DNA of 64,000 nt, from the NCBI GenBank assembly GCA_949284415.1, contig CASDVM010000005.1, positions 1 to 64,000 on the forward strand, given 5' to 3'. The translations under genes were made by a program, and so were the position numbers. Origin of the DNA: an uncultured bacterium. GTDB lineage: Bacteria; Cyanobacteriota; Vampirovibrionia; Gastranaerophilales; Gastranaerophilaceae. The notes beneath the pieces were generated by a model. That model saw only the letters and a list, made by a program, of their open reading frames with translations, made no database searches and was not told the DNA's origin. The first letter of the stretch is position 1. The number at the start of each line of letters is the position of its first letter. Below, piece after piece: positions 48,164 through 57,221 of the stretch.

Positions 48164-50035
48164 TTAAGCATCTTTTGGGGATTTTTTGTTTTTATAAATC
48201 CCGAAAATTCCTGCTGCTGCAGCAATTGCAGAACCAATCCATAAGCCTTTTGAAGACTTTAAACTTTTTGTTGAATTTTTTCCTGCAGAAGCGAGTTTCA
48301 CAATATCGTCATCGGCCGTATTATTAACAGTTTTTGTTATTTCAGGTTCTTTTTCAATAAGTATATCCCTGAATTTTATTATTGTTGCATATAAATCTGG
48401 ATTTGATTTATCATATCCTTTGGCCCTAAATACTCTTTCCAGTGCATCCATTATATTAAATCCGAAACCTTCATGTAGTGCATTCTGATAAATTTTTTTG
48501 TAATCGGGCGTAACACGTCTTCTAAAATTTGTAGCAGAATGCGGGTCATGTTCGTTATATCTTTCTTCTCTGCCGAGAACATCCATAAAGAAATAGTGTA
48601 TATTTTTTGCACTCATAATTTCGGCAAATTTTGCTTTTGAATAAGTTGCAGGGTCATCCAAATCTTTAGGATTCATTTTAAGTATTTTAGCCAGCGGTTC
48701 TATTGAATTTGTTTTACGTATAAAATTATCTGATGCTGAATCAGGAATCCCCTTTGCTATTTGTTTTAATGGCTGATGGTCATGATTTCCGGTACCTATG
48801 GAGAATGTATCCCCCGGCCATTTACGCTTAAGAAATGCATCGTTACTACCCCAGTTATTATCCATATATACAGATGAATAGACTTTTACTCTGTTTTCCA
48901 AAGGTTCTATAAGTTTTCCCGAATATTCATCAAACGGAGAAAATTCATCAGGTCCTGCTTCAACTTCATAAACAAGATTTTTTAAGTCAAAGTCCTCTCC
49001 TTTTATTTCTTTAACCCATTTGTCAATATTATCGACAAGAGCACTGCCAAGATATTTTTTATTTTTTTTCAAAACTTTATCTTCTCCGTGCGGTGTCATT
49101 ACCGGGGTTATATAATTCCATCCTACGTCAAATCTTATAACATCATAGCGTCTTGCCATAAGCTGAATTTTTAGTTTTAAAAGCTTATATGCATCACTGG
49201 ATTCATCAAGAATTTTGTCATAATCAAGTGTTGGAATTCCCCAGGAAGGCAGACCTGTATTATAGCCTTTTTTGAAGGCTTTAGGAAAAGCGTTCACTTC
49301 ATCGGTTGTAAAGTTTATAAGACAATCCCCGCATAATTTGATGCCTCTGTCATTAAGAAGTTTTTTCCCTTCTGCAAGATGTTCTTCTGCAAGGAATTGT
49401 TTAAATTTGAAAAACTCCTGATCAGGTTCTTCTTTTCTTGGAAAATTCAACCAAAATTCGTTATCTTTTACAAATTTTACATACTTTTGTTTTAATGGAG
49501 AATTTTCATCAAGTTTAGTAAATCTTTCGTAGGCTTTTTTTAAGATATTATCCTGTGTGCTTCCGCTTTCCATTGCATTTTCACAGTTGATAAATTCGTG
49601 TTTATTGCTTTTTGTATTAGCATTAACTATGTTTTGAAATTCTTCTTTTGTTAAAATTGAAGAGTATTTATCTTCTGTTAAAAGTTCAGGGTTAATATTT
49701 TGGTCTCCGAGCGCAAGTGCTGAAGCTTCATAATTGCAAAAAAAGTTTTTATATTTTTTTATTTGTCCGGACGGGAGATCTTTTACTATATTGAAATCCA
49801 GATAGGTGTGCATATAGTCTATGAAGTCAATCCCCTCTTTTGATGCTAAATGTCCTATCCCGATATCTTTAGCTTCTGAGACCGGAAGGCTTAGCATTGG
49901 AATAATAAATGCAGATTTACCGGTCTGCCCCGTAATTTTTTTTGCTTCTTTTAAGGTTTTTGTGTATTCATCCACCTCGTCATTACGCAAAGAACGACCA
50001 AACGTCAAATTTGGGTTGACCTGTAAAACTTTCAT
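48164..50035 (-). CDS. GH77-like (4-alpha-glucanotransferase-type) protein with C-terminal membrane segment
   Basis: 623 aa. It reads as a divergent GH13/GH77 barrel: R301 and D303 in VIRFDVGWN (nucleophile site), Glu candidates E357/E359 in VYEVEAG, and H418-D419 in GTGNHDHQPL (the THDN-like site of MalQ). KLCGDCLINF and GLPSWGIPTLDYD correspond to amylomaltase loops. Unusually it has a C-terminal tail (about 570-623) with one Ala-rich membrane segment (WIGSAIAAAAGIFGIY) and a Lys-rich end. Likely acts on maltodextrins; catalysis is inferred. Monocistronic. Confidence 0.75.
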   Translation of the reverse strand: MKVLQVNPNLTFGRSLRNDEVDEYTKTLKEAKKITGQTGKSAFIIPMLSLPVSEAKDIGIGHLASKEGIDFIDYMHTYLDFNIVKDLPSGQIKKYKNFFCNYEASALALGDQNINPELLTEDKYSSILTKEEFQNIVNANTKSNKHEFINCENAMESGSTQDNILKKAYERFTKLDENSPLKQKYVKFVKDNEFWLNFPRKEEPDQEFFKFKQFLAEEHLAEGKKLLNDRGIKLCGDCLINFTTDEVNAFPKAFKKGYNTGLPSWGIPTLDYDKILDESSDAYKLLKLKIQLMARRYDVIRFDVGWNYITPVMTPHGEDKVLKKNKKYLGSALVDNIDKWVKEIKGEDFDLKNLVYEVEAGPDEFSPFDEYSGKLIEPLENRVKVYSSVYMDNNWGSNDAFLKRKWPGDTFSIGTGNHDHQPLKQIAKGIPDSASDNFIRKTNSIEPLAKILKMNPKDLDDPATYSKAKFAEIMSAKNIHYFFMDVLGREERYNEHDPHSATNFRRRVTPDYKKIYQNALHEGFGFNIMDALERVFRAKGYDKSNPDLYATIIKFRDILIEKEPEITKTVNNTADDDIVKLASAGKNSTKSLKSSKGLWIGSAIAAAAGIFGIYKNKKSPKDA

Positions 50036-50180
50036 TAAATTTTAAACTCCTGTTTTCTCTCCAGATATTTAAACAAAAAACGTAAAAAATTTTTTTGCTA
50101 TAAATTTATAAAACTTTTTACTTTTATGCTAACATAAACATTGTAATTTTAATGTAAAAAATTTTAAGAGGGTGTTTTTT

Positions 50181-50813
50181 ATGAAGGTTTTATTATTTAA
50201 CGGCAGTTCAAATGAACACGGATGTACTTACACTGCACTTGAAGAAGCCGCTGCATCGCTTGAGAGAAACGGAATTGAGACAGAAATTATTCAGGTCGGG
50301 AAAAATGCAATCCGCGATTGTATCGGATGCGGAGGATGCCGTAAAAACGGAGGCAATTGCGTTTTTAAAGACGATATTGTAAATGAAGTTATAGAAAAAG
50401 CAAAAGATGCTGACGGTTTTATTTTCGGTTCACCTGTATATTACGCGCATCCGAGCGGAAGATTATTATCTTTTATGGACAGATTGTTTTATGCGGGCGG
50501 TGCAAATTTCGCATTCAAGCCGGCTGCTGCTGTGGTTTCTGCAAGACGTGCAGGCACAACCGCATCTCTTGATGCAATTACAAAACATTTTACGATAAAT
50601 CAAATGCCTGTTATTTCGTCAAATTACTGGTGTATGACGCATGGTGCTCAAAATTCTCCCGAACAGGCAAAGCAGGATTTAGAAGGAATGCAGATAATGA
50701 AAGTTCTGGGCGAGAATATGGCATGGATTTTGAAATGTATTGAAGCAGGCAAAAAAGAAGGCATTTTCCACCCGCAGACGGAAGATAAGATTATGACGAA
50801 TTTTATCCGCTGA
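50181..50813 (+). CDS. NADPH-dependent FMN reductase / iron-sulfur flavoprotein family
   Basis: 210 aa from ATG 50181 (AGAGGG 7 nt upstream). Flavodoxin-like fold: N-terminal KVLLFNGSSNEHGCTYTAL binds the FMN phosphate, and GFIFGSPVYYAHPSGRL is the FMN-ring loop. The compact CIGCGGCRKNGGNC cluster (about 48-61) matches the Cys set of iron-sulfur flavoproteins, which may bind [4Fe-4S]. Redox partner unknown. Convergent with the P-type ATPase gene. Confidence 0.87.
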   Translation: MKVLLFNGSSNEHGCTYTALEEAAASLERNGIETEIIQVGKNAIRDCIGCGGCRKNGGNCVFKDDIVNEVIEKAKDADGFIFGSPVYYAHPSGRLLSFMDRLFYAGGANFAFKPAAAVVSARRAGTTASLDAITKHFTINQMPVISSNYWCMTHGAQNSPEQAKQDLEGMQIMKVLGENMAWILKCIEAGKKEGIFHPQTEDKIMTNFIR

Positions 50814-50818
50814 ATTTG

Positions 50819-52687
50819 CTAAGCTTTTAAGGCTCTGAGAGAGTTTATAACGGCTAAAAGCGCTACGCCCGTGTCGGCAAATACGGCTCCCCACATTGTT
50901 ACGATACCGAAGGCACCGAGGATTAAGAACAACGCTTTTATACCCAGAGCAAATATTATATTTTGTTTAACAATACTCATTGTTTTTCTTGCAATGAGTA
51001 TTGCTTTTGCAATTTTTGAAGGTTTATCATCCATTATAACAACATCGGCAGCTTCTATTGCAGCATCAGAACCAAGCCCCCCCATTGCAATCCCGACATC
51101 GGCTCTTGTTAAAACAGGAGCATCATTAATCCCATCGCCTGCAAATATAACACTTTTGTTTTTTTCTTTGTCTGCAATTAATTCTTCAAGCTTTTCAACT
51201 TTTTGTGCCGGAAGTAATTCTGCATAGAATTTATCTATACCGAGTTTTTGAGCAATATAATTTGCTGTTTTTTGAGAGTCTCCCGTGAGCATTACTGTTT
51301 GATTTGCGAATATTTTTAAATTATTAATTGCAAGTTTTGCATCTTCTTTCGGTTCATCGGATATTACGATATAACCTGTGAAATTTCTGTTTTTTGCTGT
51401 ATAAACTATTGTTCCTGCACTGTCAATCAGCGGAAATTCTATATTAAACATTTTCATAAGATTAGAATTTCCCGCAAGAATTTCTGAGCCTTCAATGTTT
51501 GCTTTTACGCCGTTTCCTGCGATTTCTTCAATTTCTTTAATTTTTTCCGAATCGATTTTTTCACCGTATGCTTCCTTTAAAGAAAGAGCAATCGGATGGC
51601 TTGAATAATTTTCTGCGTGTGCGCACATTTTCAAAAGTTCCTGCTTTGTTAGACCTTCCGGGTGAATTTCCGTTACTTTAAATGTGCCTTTTGTAAGTGT
51701 TCCTGTTTTGTCGAATACAACGGAATCAGGATTTGAAAGAGCTTCTGTATAGCATGCGCCTTTTATAAGTATACCGTGCTTTGATGCCCCGCCGATACCT
51801 GCAAAAAATCCTAAAGGTACCGATATTACAAGCGCACACGGGCATGAAATTACAAGAAATGTTAATGCTCGCTGAACCCAGATGCTGAATCCCGTATGTA
51901 AAATTAGCGGCGGGATAACTGCTAATATAAAAGCCCCTGCAACAACGGCAGGTGTATAATATCTGGCAAATTTTGTAATAAAGTTTTCTGCTTTTGCTTT
52001 TTTTACCCCGGCATGTTCTACAAGTTCAAGAATTTTGGATACTGTTGATTCGCCGAATTCTTTTTCAACTTTTATTTTTAAAAGGCCGTTTGTATTTATA
52101 CACCCGCTGATTGCACTGTCTCCTGTATTTAATTCTTTCGGAGCTGATTCACCCGTTAGAGCAGATGTGTCAACAGATGCATGACCTTCAATTACTGTAC
52201 CGTCAAGCGGAATCTTTTCTCCTGTTTTTACAGTTATTATGGCGTCTTTTTTTACCTCTTTCGGGTTTACTTTGGTTAATTCCCCGTTAATTTCAATGTT
52301 TGCATAGTCAGGTCTTATATCCATAAGCCGTGAGATTGATCTTCTTGATTTTTCAACAGCTTTTTCCTGCAAAAATTCGCCGATTTGATAAAGTATCATA
52401 ACCATAACTGCTTCAGGGTACTCTTTAATTGCAAAAGCCCCTGCTGTTGCTATAAACATTAAAAAGTTTTCATCAAACATATCTCCTTTGAATATGTTCT
52501 TAACAGCTTTAATTAAAACATCACCGCCTGCAATTATGTATGCGGTAAGAAATATTATTACTTTTGCAATTCCTGCCGGCATTACTGCAATAGCAAGAAT
52601 AAATAAAATCAGTGCCAGTATAATTTTTATCAAATGCAATTTGTCATTTTCTTTTGAATATTCGTGATGATGGTGATGTTCGCACAT
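50819..52687 (-). CDS. P1B-type metal ATPase (Zn/Cd exporter type), no HMA domain
   Basis: 622 aa. All P-type ATPase motifs are present: TGES, the CPC metal site in SCPCALVISVP, DKTGTLTKG (phosphorylated Asp), SSHP (P1B His-Pro) and GDGINDAP. CPC with an ArsR-type SmtB-like partner points to Zn2+/Cd2+/Pb2+. The usual N-terminal heavy-metal-associated domain is missing; instead the protein starts MCEHHHHHEY, a His cluster that may bind metal. The divergent arsR-type gene and two operators lie directly upstream. AAGGAGA precedes the ATG. Confidence 0.93.
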   Translation of the reverse strand: MCEHHHHHEYSKENDKLHLIKIILALILFILAIAVMPAGIAKVIIFLTAYIIAGGDVLIKAVKNIFKGDMFDENFLMFIATAGAFAIKEYPEAVMVMILYQIGEFLQEKAVEKSRRSISRLMDIRPDYANIEINGELTKVNPKEVKKDAIITVKTGEKIPLDGTVIEGHASVDTSALTGESAPKELNTGDSAISGCINTNGLLKIKVEKEFGESTVSKILELVEHAGVKKAKAENFITKFARYYTPAVVAGAFILAVIPPLILHTGFSIWVQRALTFLVISCPCALVISVPLGFFAGIGGASKHGILIKGACYTEALSNPDSVVFDKTGTLTKGTFKVTEIHPEGLTKQELLKMCAHAENYSSHPIALSLKEAYGEKIDSEKIKEIEEIAGNGVKANIEGSEILAGNSNLMKMFNIEFPLIDSAGTIVYTAKNRNFTGYIVISDEPKEDAKLAINNLKIFANQTVMLTGDSQKTANYIAQKLGIDKFYAELLPAQKVEKLEELIADKEKNKSVIFAGDGINDAPVLTRADVGIAMGGLGSDAAIEAADVVIMDDKPSKIAKAILIARKTMSIVKQNIIFALGIKALFLILGAFGIVTMWGAVFADTGVALLAVINSLRALKA

Positions 52688-52706
52688 ATTATAATCTCCT
52701 TAACAA

Positions 52707-52722
52707 TTGAATAAATATTCAA
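52707..52722. promoter_or_regulatory. ArsR/SmtB-type operator O1
   Basis: TTGAATA-AA-TATTCAA, a perfect 7-2-7 palindrome between the ATPase transcription start and its ribosome binding site. It matches the known TGAA-type core of SmtB/CzrA operators. Confidence 0.75.
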
Positions 52723-52734
52723 CTATCTATTAGT

Positions 52735-52764
52735 ATTATAATTGAATAACTATTCAATTGTCAA
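52735..52764 (-). promoter_or_regulatory. Promoter of the metal ATPase with operator O2 as its spacer
   Basis: On the minus strand TTGACA (52764-52759), an 18-bp spacer, TATAAT (52740-52735). The spacer is almost entirely the perfect palindrome AATTGAATA-AC-TATTCAATT (52740-52759), so bound repressor would block RNA polymerase directly. Confidence 0.78.
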
Positions 52765-52792
52765 GTGTATAAAACTATTTTGTTACAAAAAT

Positions 52793-52822
52793 TTGACAAT
52801 TGAACAATTGTTAAACTATAAT
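52793..52822 (+). promoter_or_regulatory. Promoter of the arsR-type gene
   Basis: TTGACA at 52793-52798, 18 bp, TATAAT at 52817-52822, then 6 nt to ATG 52829: a probable leaderless transcript. An imperfect operator-like sequence (TTGAACAATTGTTAA) lies in the spacer. Confidence 0.6.
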
Positions 52823-52828
52823 AAAGTC

Positions 52829-53179
52829 ATGGAAATTAAAAAGACAGACTGTGAAGCGATTAATCCTGAAATAGTTGAAAAAGTTATGCCTGATATGCCG
52901 GATTTGCGCGTTTTATATGACTTATCGGATTTTTTTAAGGTCATGGGCGATAGCACAAGAATACGTCTTTTGTGGGCTTTAGAGGAAGCTGAGATGTGCG
53001 TAAATGACCTTGCGGTGCTTCTTGATATGACAAAATCGGCAGTTTCTCATCAGTTAAAAATCTTGAGAACGGCAAAACTTGTAAAGGCTGAAAAACGAGG
53101 GAAAAATGTTTATTATTCGCTGGCTGATGATCATGTAAAGGTAGTGCTTGAGATGGCGCTTGATCATATAAGAGAGTAG
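52829..53179 (+). CDS. ArsR/SmtB-family metal-sensing repressor
   Basis: 116 aa from ATG 52829; the longer frame from 52742 would translate the operator. The winged helix is clear (FFKVMGDSTRIRLLWAL, then MTKSAVSHQLKILRTAKLV). The C-terminal helix has D100-x-H102 and H113-x2-E116, which matches the alpha-5 zinc site of CzrA/SmtB (DxH ... HxxH/E). A Cys at 57 in the alpha-3 region and C8 in the N-terminal tail might add ligands. It should repress the divergent ATPase gene and itself until Zn2+ or a similar ion binds. Confidence 0.92.
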   Translation: MEIKKTDCEAINPEIVEKVMPDMPDLRVLYDLSDFFKVMGDSTRIRLLWALEEAEMCVNDLAVLLDMTKSAVSHQLKILRTAKLVKAEKRGKNVYYSLADDHVKVVLEMALDHIRE

Positions 53180-53340
53180 ATCCTCTCTCTGACTATCTCC
53201 CCAATGAGAAGAGAGGACAAAAATCAGCCCTCACCCCAGCCCTCTCCCATAGGAGAGGAAGTATTCATGTGTAGGGTGGGATAAACGAAGTGTTCACACC
53301 TTGTTGTTTGCAAGAGATCCTGAAACAATTTCAGGATGAC
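53175..53340. repeat. Cluster of palindromic repeats downstream of arsR
   Basis: It contains R2 units (about 53183-53215 and 53222-53262, with CCCTCTCCCATAGGAGAGG), a third unit type (GTAGGGTGGGATAAACGAAG at about 53273-53292) and an R1 copy at 53314-53340 (GATCCTGAAACAATTTCAGG). No gene is seen in 53180-53436. Confidence 0.75.
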
Positions 53341-53421
53341 GTACCAGAGTTTATTGAAGTCGATTGAACAGCTGCCTTCTATTAAAATGATTTGGCAAGT
53401 TTATGCAATACCTGATGTGAG

Positions 53422-53447
53422 GTGAAGCGGCACGCTTCACATTTTTT
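53422..53447 (+). terminator. Terminator downstream of arsR
   Basis: GTGAAGCG, loop GCA, CGCTTCAC, then six T at 53442-53447. It overlaps the 3' end of the convergent WG-repeat gene. Confidence 0.75.
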
Positions 53448-54348
53448 GTTTAAGCTCGTTTTTAATATCGCTTAGAGGGCCGTTGTTCGGGGTTCTGATG
53501 TTGTGATAATAGTTTTTAGCAAACGTAAACGGATATTTGGGAAGCCACGTAAATTTTATAAAGATATTTACCGTATCTGCCCCTTGAGAAAGCATAAGTT
53601 CATCAATAGTTGCTTCGTGTGCGGGGGAAATTGAAGAGAAAACTTTTAAAAAGTAATCAGTGAAAGTAACGGCAGAATAACCTGAAGCTGTAACAGGATT
53701 TGTAATAAATTCTGTTACTTTAAAGTTGTCATCACCTTTAATATTTTTTACGTCATCGGGAAGCTGGAGTTCTCCGCCTGCGATTTGTTCTATTTCATAC
53801 CACTGGCCGTTATATTGAATGCGCATAATGTTGGGTTTTGGCATATAAATATCATCAAAAATATTATCAAGAATTACATTTCCGTTTCTGTCGCAGACTC
53901 CGTATTTGTAGTTCTTTTTTGTAAGAAACATTCCGCCGAAAAGTATGTCAATGGAAGAGTATTCAGGCGGTATAATTATTTCACCTTTTTCATTATAAAT
54001 TGCAAAATTATTGCTGTTTCCGATTTTGAGGTATTTGCCTAAAATTCTGTCAACGTGTCTGTATTTAGGCTCAATAAGATAGTTGCCGTTGTTATCTATA
54101 AGACCGTATTTTGTTTTTTTCAGAATAATCCATGAAGAATCTCCGAGTCTTATCAGCTTTTTATACTGCGGTTCCACAATTATATTTCCTGATTTATCCT
54201 GCAGCCCGAAAAGATTTTTTTCATTGCTGAATACTGTTAAATCAGACATTGATACGGAAGCTTTTATAGGCTCCTGTGCCGGTTCTTCTGCAAAAGAATA
54301 TCCGTTTAATAATAAAATTATAGCTGACAGTATAAAAATTTTCTTCAT
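53437..54348 (-). CDS. Secreted WG-repeat protein
   Basis: 303 aa. A signal peptide (about 1-20, ending SFAEE) is followed by repeats of about 35-45 residues of the WG type (LFGLQDKSGNIIVEPQYKKL, YGLIDNNGNYLIEPKYRHV, FAIYNEKGEIIIPPEYSSI, YGVCDRNGNVILDNIFDDI). WG repeats form a beta-rich, probably ligand- or surface-binding fold of unknown role. The last 110 residues differ and have no known domain. It is divergent from the AsmA-like gene, with a 42-bp palindrome directly against its ATG. Confidence 0.85.
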   Translation of the reverse strand: MKKIFILSAIILLLNGYSFAEEPAQEPIKASVSMSDLTVFSNEKNLFGLQDKSGNIIVEPQYKKLIRLGDSSWIILKKTKYGLIDNNGNYLIEPKYRHVDRILGKYLKIGNSNNFAIYNEKGEIIIPPEYSSIDILFGGMFLTKKNYKYGVCDRNGNVILDNIFDDIYMPKPNIMRIQYNGQWYEIEQIAGGELQLPDDVKNIKGDDNFKVTEFITNPVTASGYSAVTFTDYFLKVFSSISPAHEATIDELMLSQGADTVNIFIKFTWLPKYPFTFAKNYYHNIRTPNNGPLSDIKNELKQKM

Positions 54349-54390
54349 AAATATATAATAGCATAAAATAATTTATGCTATTATATATTT
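54349..54390. promoter_or_regulatory. 42-bp palindrome with symmetric divergent -10 boxes
   Basis: Two perfect 19-bp arms (54349-54367 and 54372-54390) around ATAA. Each arm contains TTTATGCTATTAT, i.e. a TGC-TATTAT extended -10 facing outward. The minus-strand -10 ends 6 nt before the WG gene ATG; the plus-strand one is 9 nt before ATG 54394. Confidence 0.75.
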
Positions 54391-54393
54391 AGG

Positions 54394-57198
54394 ATGATTA
54401 AGATGAATTTAGATAAAAAAACAAAGATTGGAATATCTGTTGCTGCAGCCGTTGTTATACTCGCTGCGGCCCCGTTTGTTATTTATTTGAAAATTTTGCC
54501 TGCTGCAGTTTCAAATGAGCATGTAATAAATTTTGTTGAAAAAACTCTATATGATATGGCAGGTTTGAGACTGGATATTAAAAATCCTGTTTTAAAAACC
54601 TCTTTTAAGCCTGACATCGCTTTTAAAGTTGATGAGTTAACTCTGGCAAACAAAGGGGCAAGCCTTTTGGCGGTTGAAAATTTTGATACGGAAATTTCAT
54701 TTAAGGAAATTTTTGATAAAAATATTATTGTAAAAAAATTGGGTGCTGATTATATTTTTGCAGATATAAATAATCTTATGGCTCTTGCTCCGAAGCAGAA
54801 AGAACAAAAAGAAAAAGAAAAAAGCGAGTGGAATTTTGACTTTTTTGATTCACTGCTTTACATAAAAAAATCGTTGTTTCTTTATAAAGTTGAACCCGAA
54901 ACTTATATTTCTCTAAAAGCTGATGATATTGAAATTGATAACACTCAAAAAGCTATGAGATATATACGTTTTAATATTACATCAGATATCAAAAAAGCCG
55001 GAAAGAGCATGTATATCAATATAGCAGACCGAAATTCCGTCTATATCAAAGATAAGGCTCTGCATATTGATAAGTGTATGCTGACAGTTAATAAATCAAA
55101 GATTTATTTTAATGCATTTGCAGCAAGAAAGAAAAATTCTTATCTTGAAATTTTTACGGATAAAATTCTTGTAGGGGATGTATTAGAACTTATCAATTCG
55201 CAGATAATTGAAAATAATTTAAATGAGCCTTTAGCATTTTTCAAGGATTTGAAGGGCGATTTTAATTTTAATATCAAACTTACAAAAAACGATTTGAACG
55301 GTGTTGTAAACCTTAATAAAATTTCCTGCAAACTTATACCTGTTGACAATATTCCTCTGATGCTCGAAAAAGGGCAGATTGTTATGGGCAAAAAAGATAT
55401 AGTTGTTAAAGATTTCAAAGGTTATTACAACAATAAAAAAGAAAACAGCATTGAAATGGAAGGTACCGTTAAAGATTACCTGAAAACCATTGATACTAAT
55501 TTGATTGCACGTGCTGTTGTTACTAATGATTTCGCTCAAAATCAGTTTTCTAATATGGTCGGGATTCCGATTACCCTTACAGGCGGCTCGACAAAAACAA
55601 GACTTGATATCAAATCGATAAATAACAAAATTGATCTAAAATGGCTTTTCGGACTTAAACCTGGTCAAGACCTTTTGATAGACGGTGCGTCTTTAACGCC
55701 GAATAAATTTATCAGAGGTTTGAATGCTGATATGCATTTTGAAGGGAATATATTTGATATCAAATCAGTTGATTATTATATTGTTCCTGACAGTTTTTCA
55801 ATCGAACAGAAGAAAAATGCAAAACCTGTTGTAAGTGTTGCAGGAAAAATAGATGTTTCAACGCCTGTTCCGACCGTACAAAATATGGGGTTTGAAATTC
55901 CTAATCCTCTCCCGAGCGAATTTTTGAATGTTTTAATCGGTCAAAAGCTCTTTAAAAACGGAAAAATAGCAGGTAATATGGAATTTGTAAATACGGGGAA
56001 ATATCCTGTATTAAACGGCAGACTTACAATGGATGATGTTAGAATACCTTCCCAGCGAGTTTATTTGAAGCACGGTGAAATGAATACTTCAAACGGTCTT
56101 TTAAACCTCGCGGCTGAAGGCAGATACAGACGTTCAGCTTACAATTTTGACGGAAGTCTTATTAATGAAATTAAATTTCCTGTTGTTGTAAAAGATGTTA
56201 ATTTAACTGTTGATGACGTGGATGTTGAAAAATTTATTGCATCTGCAAATAATCAGAATTCCGAGGCTGTAAAATCCGATAAGTTTGATGTGAAAGCTTC
56301 AGGAGAAGCTGTTGACGATGATGACAACACTCCGACATTTGATATCGGTAATTTTGTTGTTGAAAACTGCGTGCTCCATATTTTGAAAGGGGCTTATAAA
56401 GATATAAAATTTGAGGATGTAAAAGCAACGCTTTCTCTTGATAAAAACAGCATTTTAAATATGTATTCAAACAGGTTTGCGATTGCAGAGGGTCATTCTT
56501 CAGCGAAAATTAACTGTGATTTGAAAAAACATAAATATAATGTTATTCTCGGTATTAAAGATGTAAATTCAGATTTGATGGCGACTACTATTCTTGCATT
56601 GAAGAAAGAAATAACCGGCAAAGCCAGCGGACTTATTTCTTTAAATACTGATGATTCATTAAAACTTAACGGTTCGATTAAATTCGCGGTGAAAGACGGT
56701 ACAATTCAAAAAGTCGGGCTCGTTGAATATATTTTGAAATTCGCCGCATTATTCAGAAATCCGCTTGTAATGATCAGCCCCTCAACATTCTCTGATCTTG
56801 TTAATATTCCTGAGGGAAATTTTGATAAGATTAACGGTGATATACGGATTAAAAATAATGTGATTGAAAATATGATGATAAAATCATCAGCACCACAGCT
56901 GAGTTCTTTTATTGTAGGGCGCTATGATCTTGAAACAAGAGATGCAACTTTGAGAATTTATACAAAATTCAGCAACAGAAACAAAGGGTTCGGCGGATTT
57001 TTAAGAAATATATCACTTAACAGTCTTGCAAACAGAATGCCTTTGAGCAGCAGTAATGACAGTAATTATTATGCAGCGGAAATATCGCAGCTTCCGCCGA
57101 TAGACGCTGATGAAAAAGACTGTCAGATATTTTTAACAAAAGTTGACGGTGATGTTGAACATAATAACTTTATTTCGTCTTTGAAGAAGATTAAATAA
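54394..57198 (+). CDS. AsmA-like inner-membrane-anchored envelope protein
   Basis: 934 aa; ATG 54403 is an alternative start. One N-terminal membrane segment (about 12-32) is followed by a very long periplasmic region with alternating beta-strand character and an AsmA-like C-terminal domain (about 740-900, with KKEITGKASGLISLNTDDSL, IQKVGLVEYILKFAALF and LLIYTKF-like strands). AsmA/TamB/YhdP-type proteins bridge the inner and outer membranes and carry lipids. The family call is moderately sure; the exact subgroup is not. Divergent from the WG-repeat gene. Confidence 0.75.
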   Translation: MIKMNLDKKTKIGISVAAAVVILAAAPFVIYLKILPAAVSNEHVINFVEKTLYDMAGLRLDIKNPVLKTSFKPDIAFKVDELTLANKGASLLAVENFDTEISFKEIFDKNIIVKKLGADYIFADINNLMALAPKQKEQKEKEKSEWNFDFFDSLLYIKKSLFLYKVEPETYISLKADDIEIDNTQKAMRYIRFNITSDIKKAGKSMYINIADRNSVYIKDKALHIDKCMLTVNKSKIYFNAFAARKKNSYLEIFTDKILVGDVLELINSQIIENNLNEPLAFFKDLKGDFNFNIKLTKNDLNGVVNLNKISCKLIPVDNIPLMLEKGQIVMGKKDIVVKDFKGYYNNKKENSIEMEGTVKDYLKTIDTNLIARAVVTNDFAQNQFSNMVGIPITLTGGSTKTRLDIKSINNKIDLKWLFGLKPGQDLLIDGASLTPNKFIRGLNADMHFEGNIFDIKSVDYYIVPDSFSIEQKKNAKPVVSVAGKIDVSTPVPTVQNMGFEIPNPLPSEFLNVLIGQKLFKNGKIAGNMEFVNTGKYPVLNGRLTMDDVRIPSQRVYLKHGEMNTSNGLLNLAAEGRYRRSAYNFDGSLINEIKFPVVVKDVNLTVDDVDVEKFIASANNQNSEAVKSDKFDVKASGEAVDDDDNTPTFDIGNFVVENCVLHILKGAYKDIKFEDVKATLSLDKNSILNMYSNRFAIAEGHSSAKINCDLKKHKYNVILGIKDVNSDLMATTILALKKEITGKASGLISLNTDDSLKLNGSIKFAVKDGTIQKVGLVEYILKFAALFRNPLVMISPSTFSDLVNIPEGNFDKINGDIRIKNNVIENMMIKSSAPQLSSFIVGRYDLETRDATLRIYTKFSNRNKGFGGFLRNISLNSLANRMPLSSSNDSNYYAAEISQLPPIDADEKDCQIFLTKVDGDVEHNNFISSLKKIK

Positions 57199-57221
57199 TA
57201 TTGGTAATAAAGAGCTTTTGT

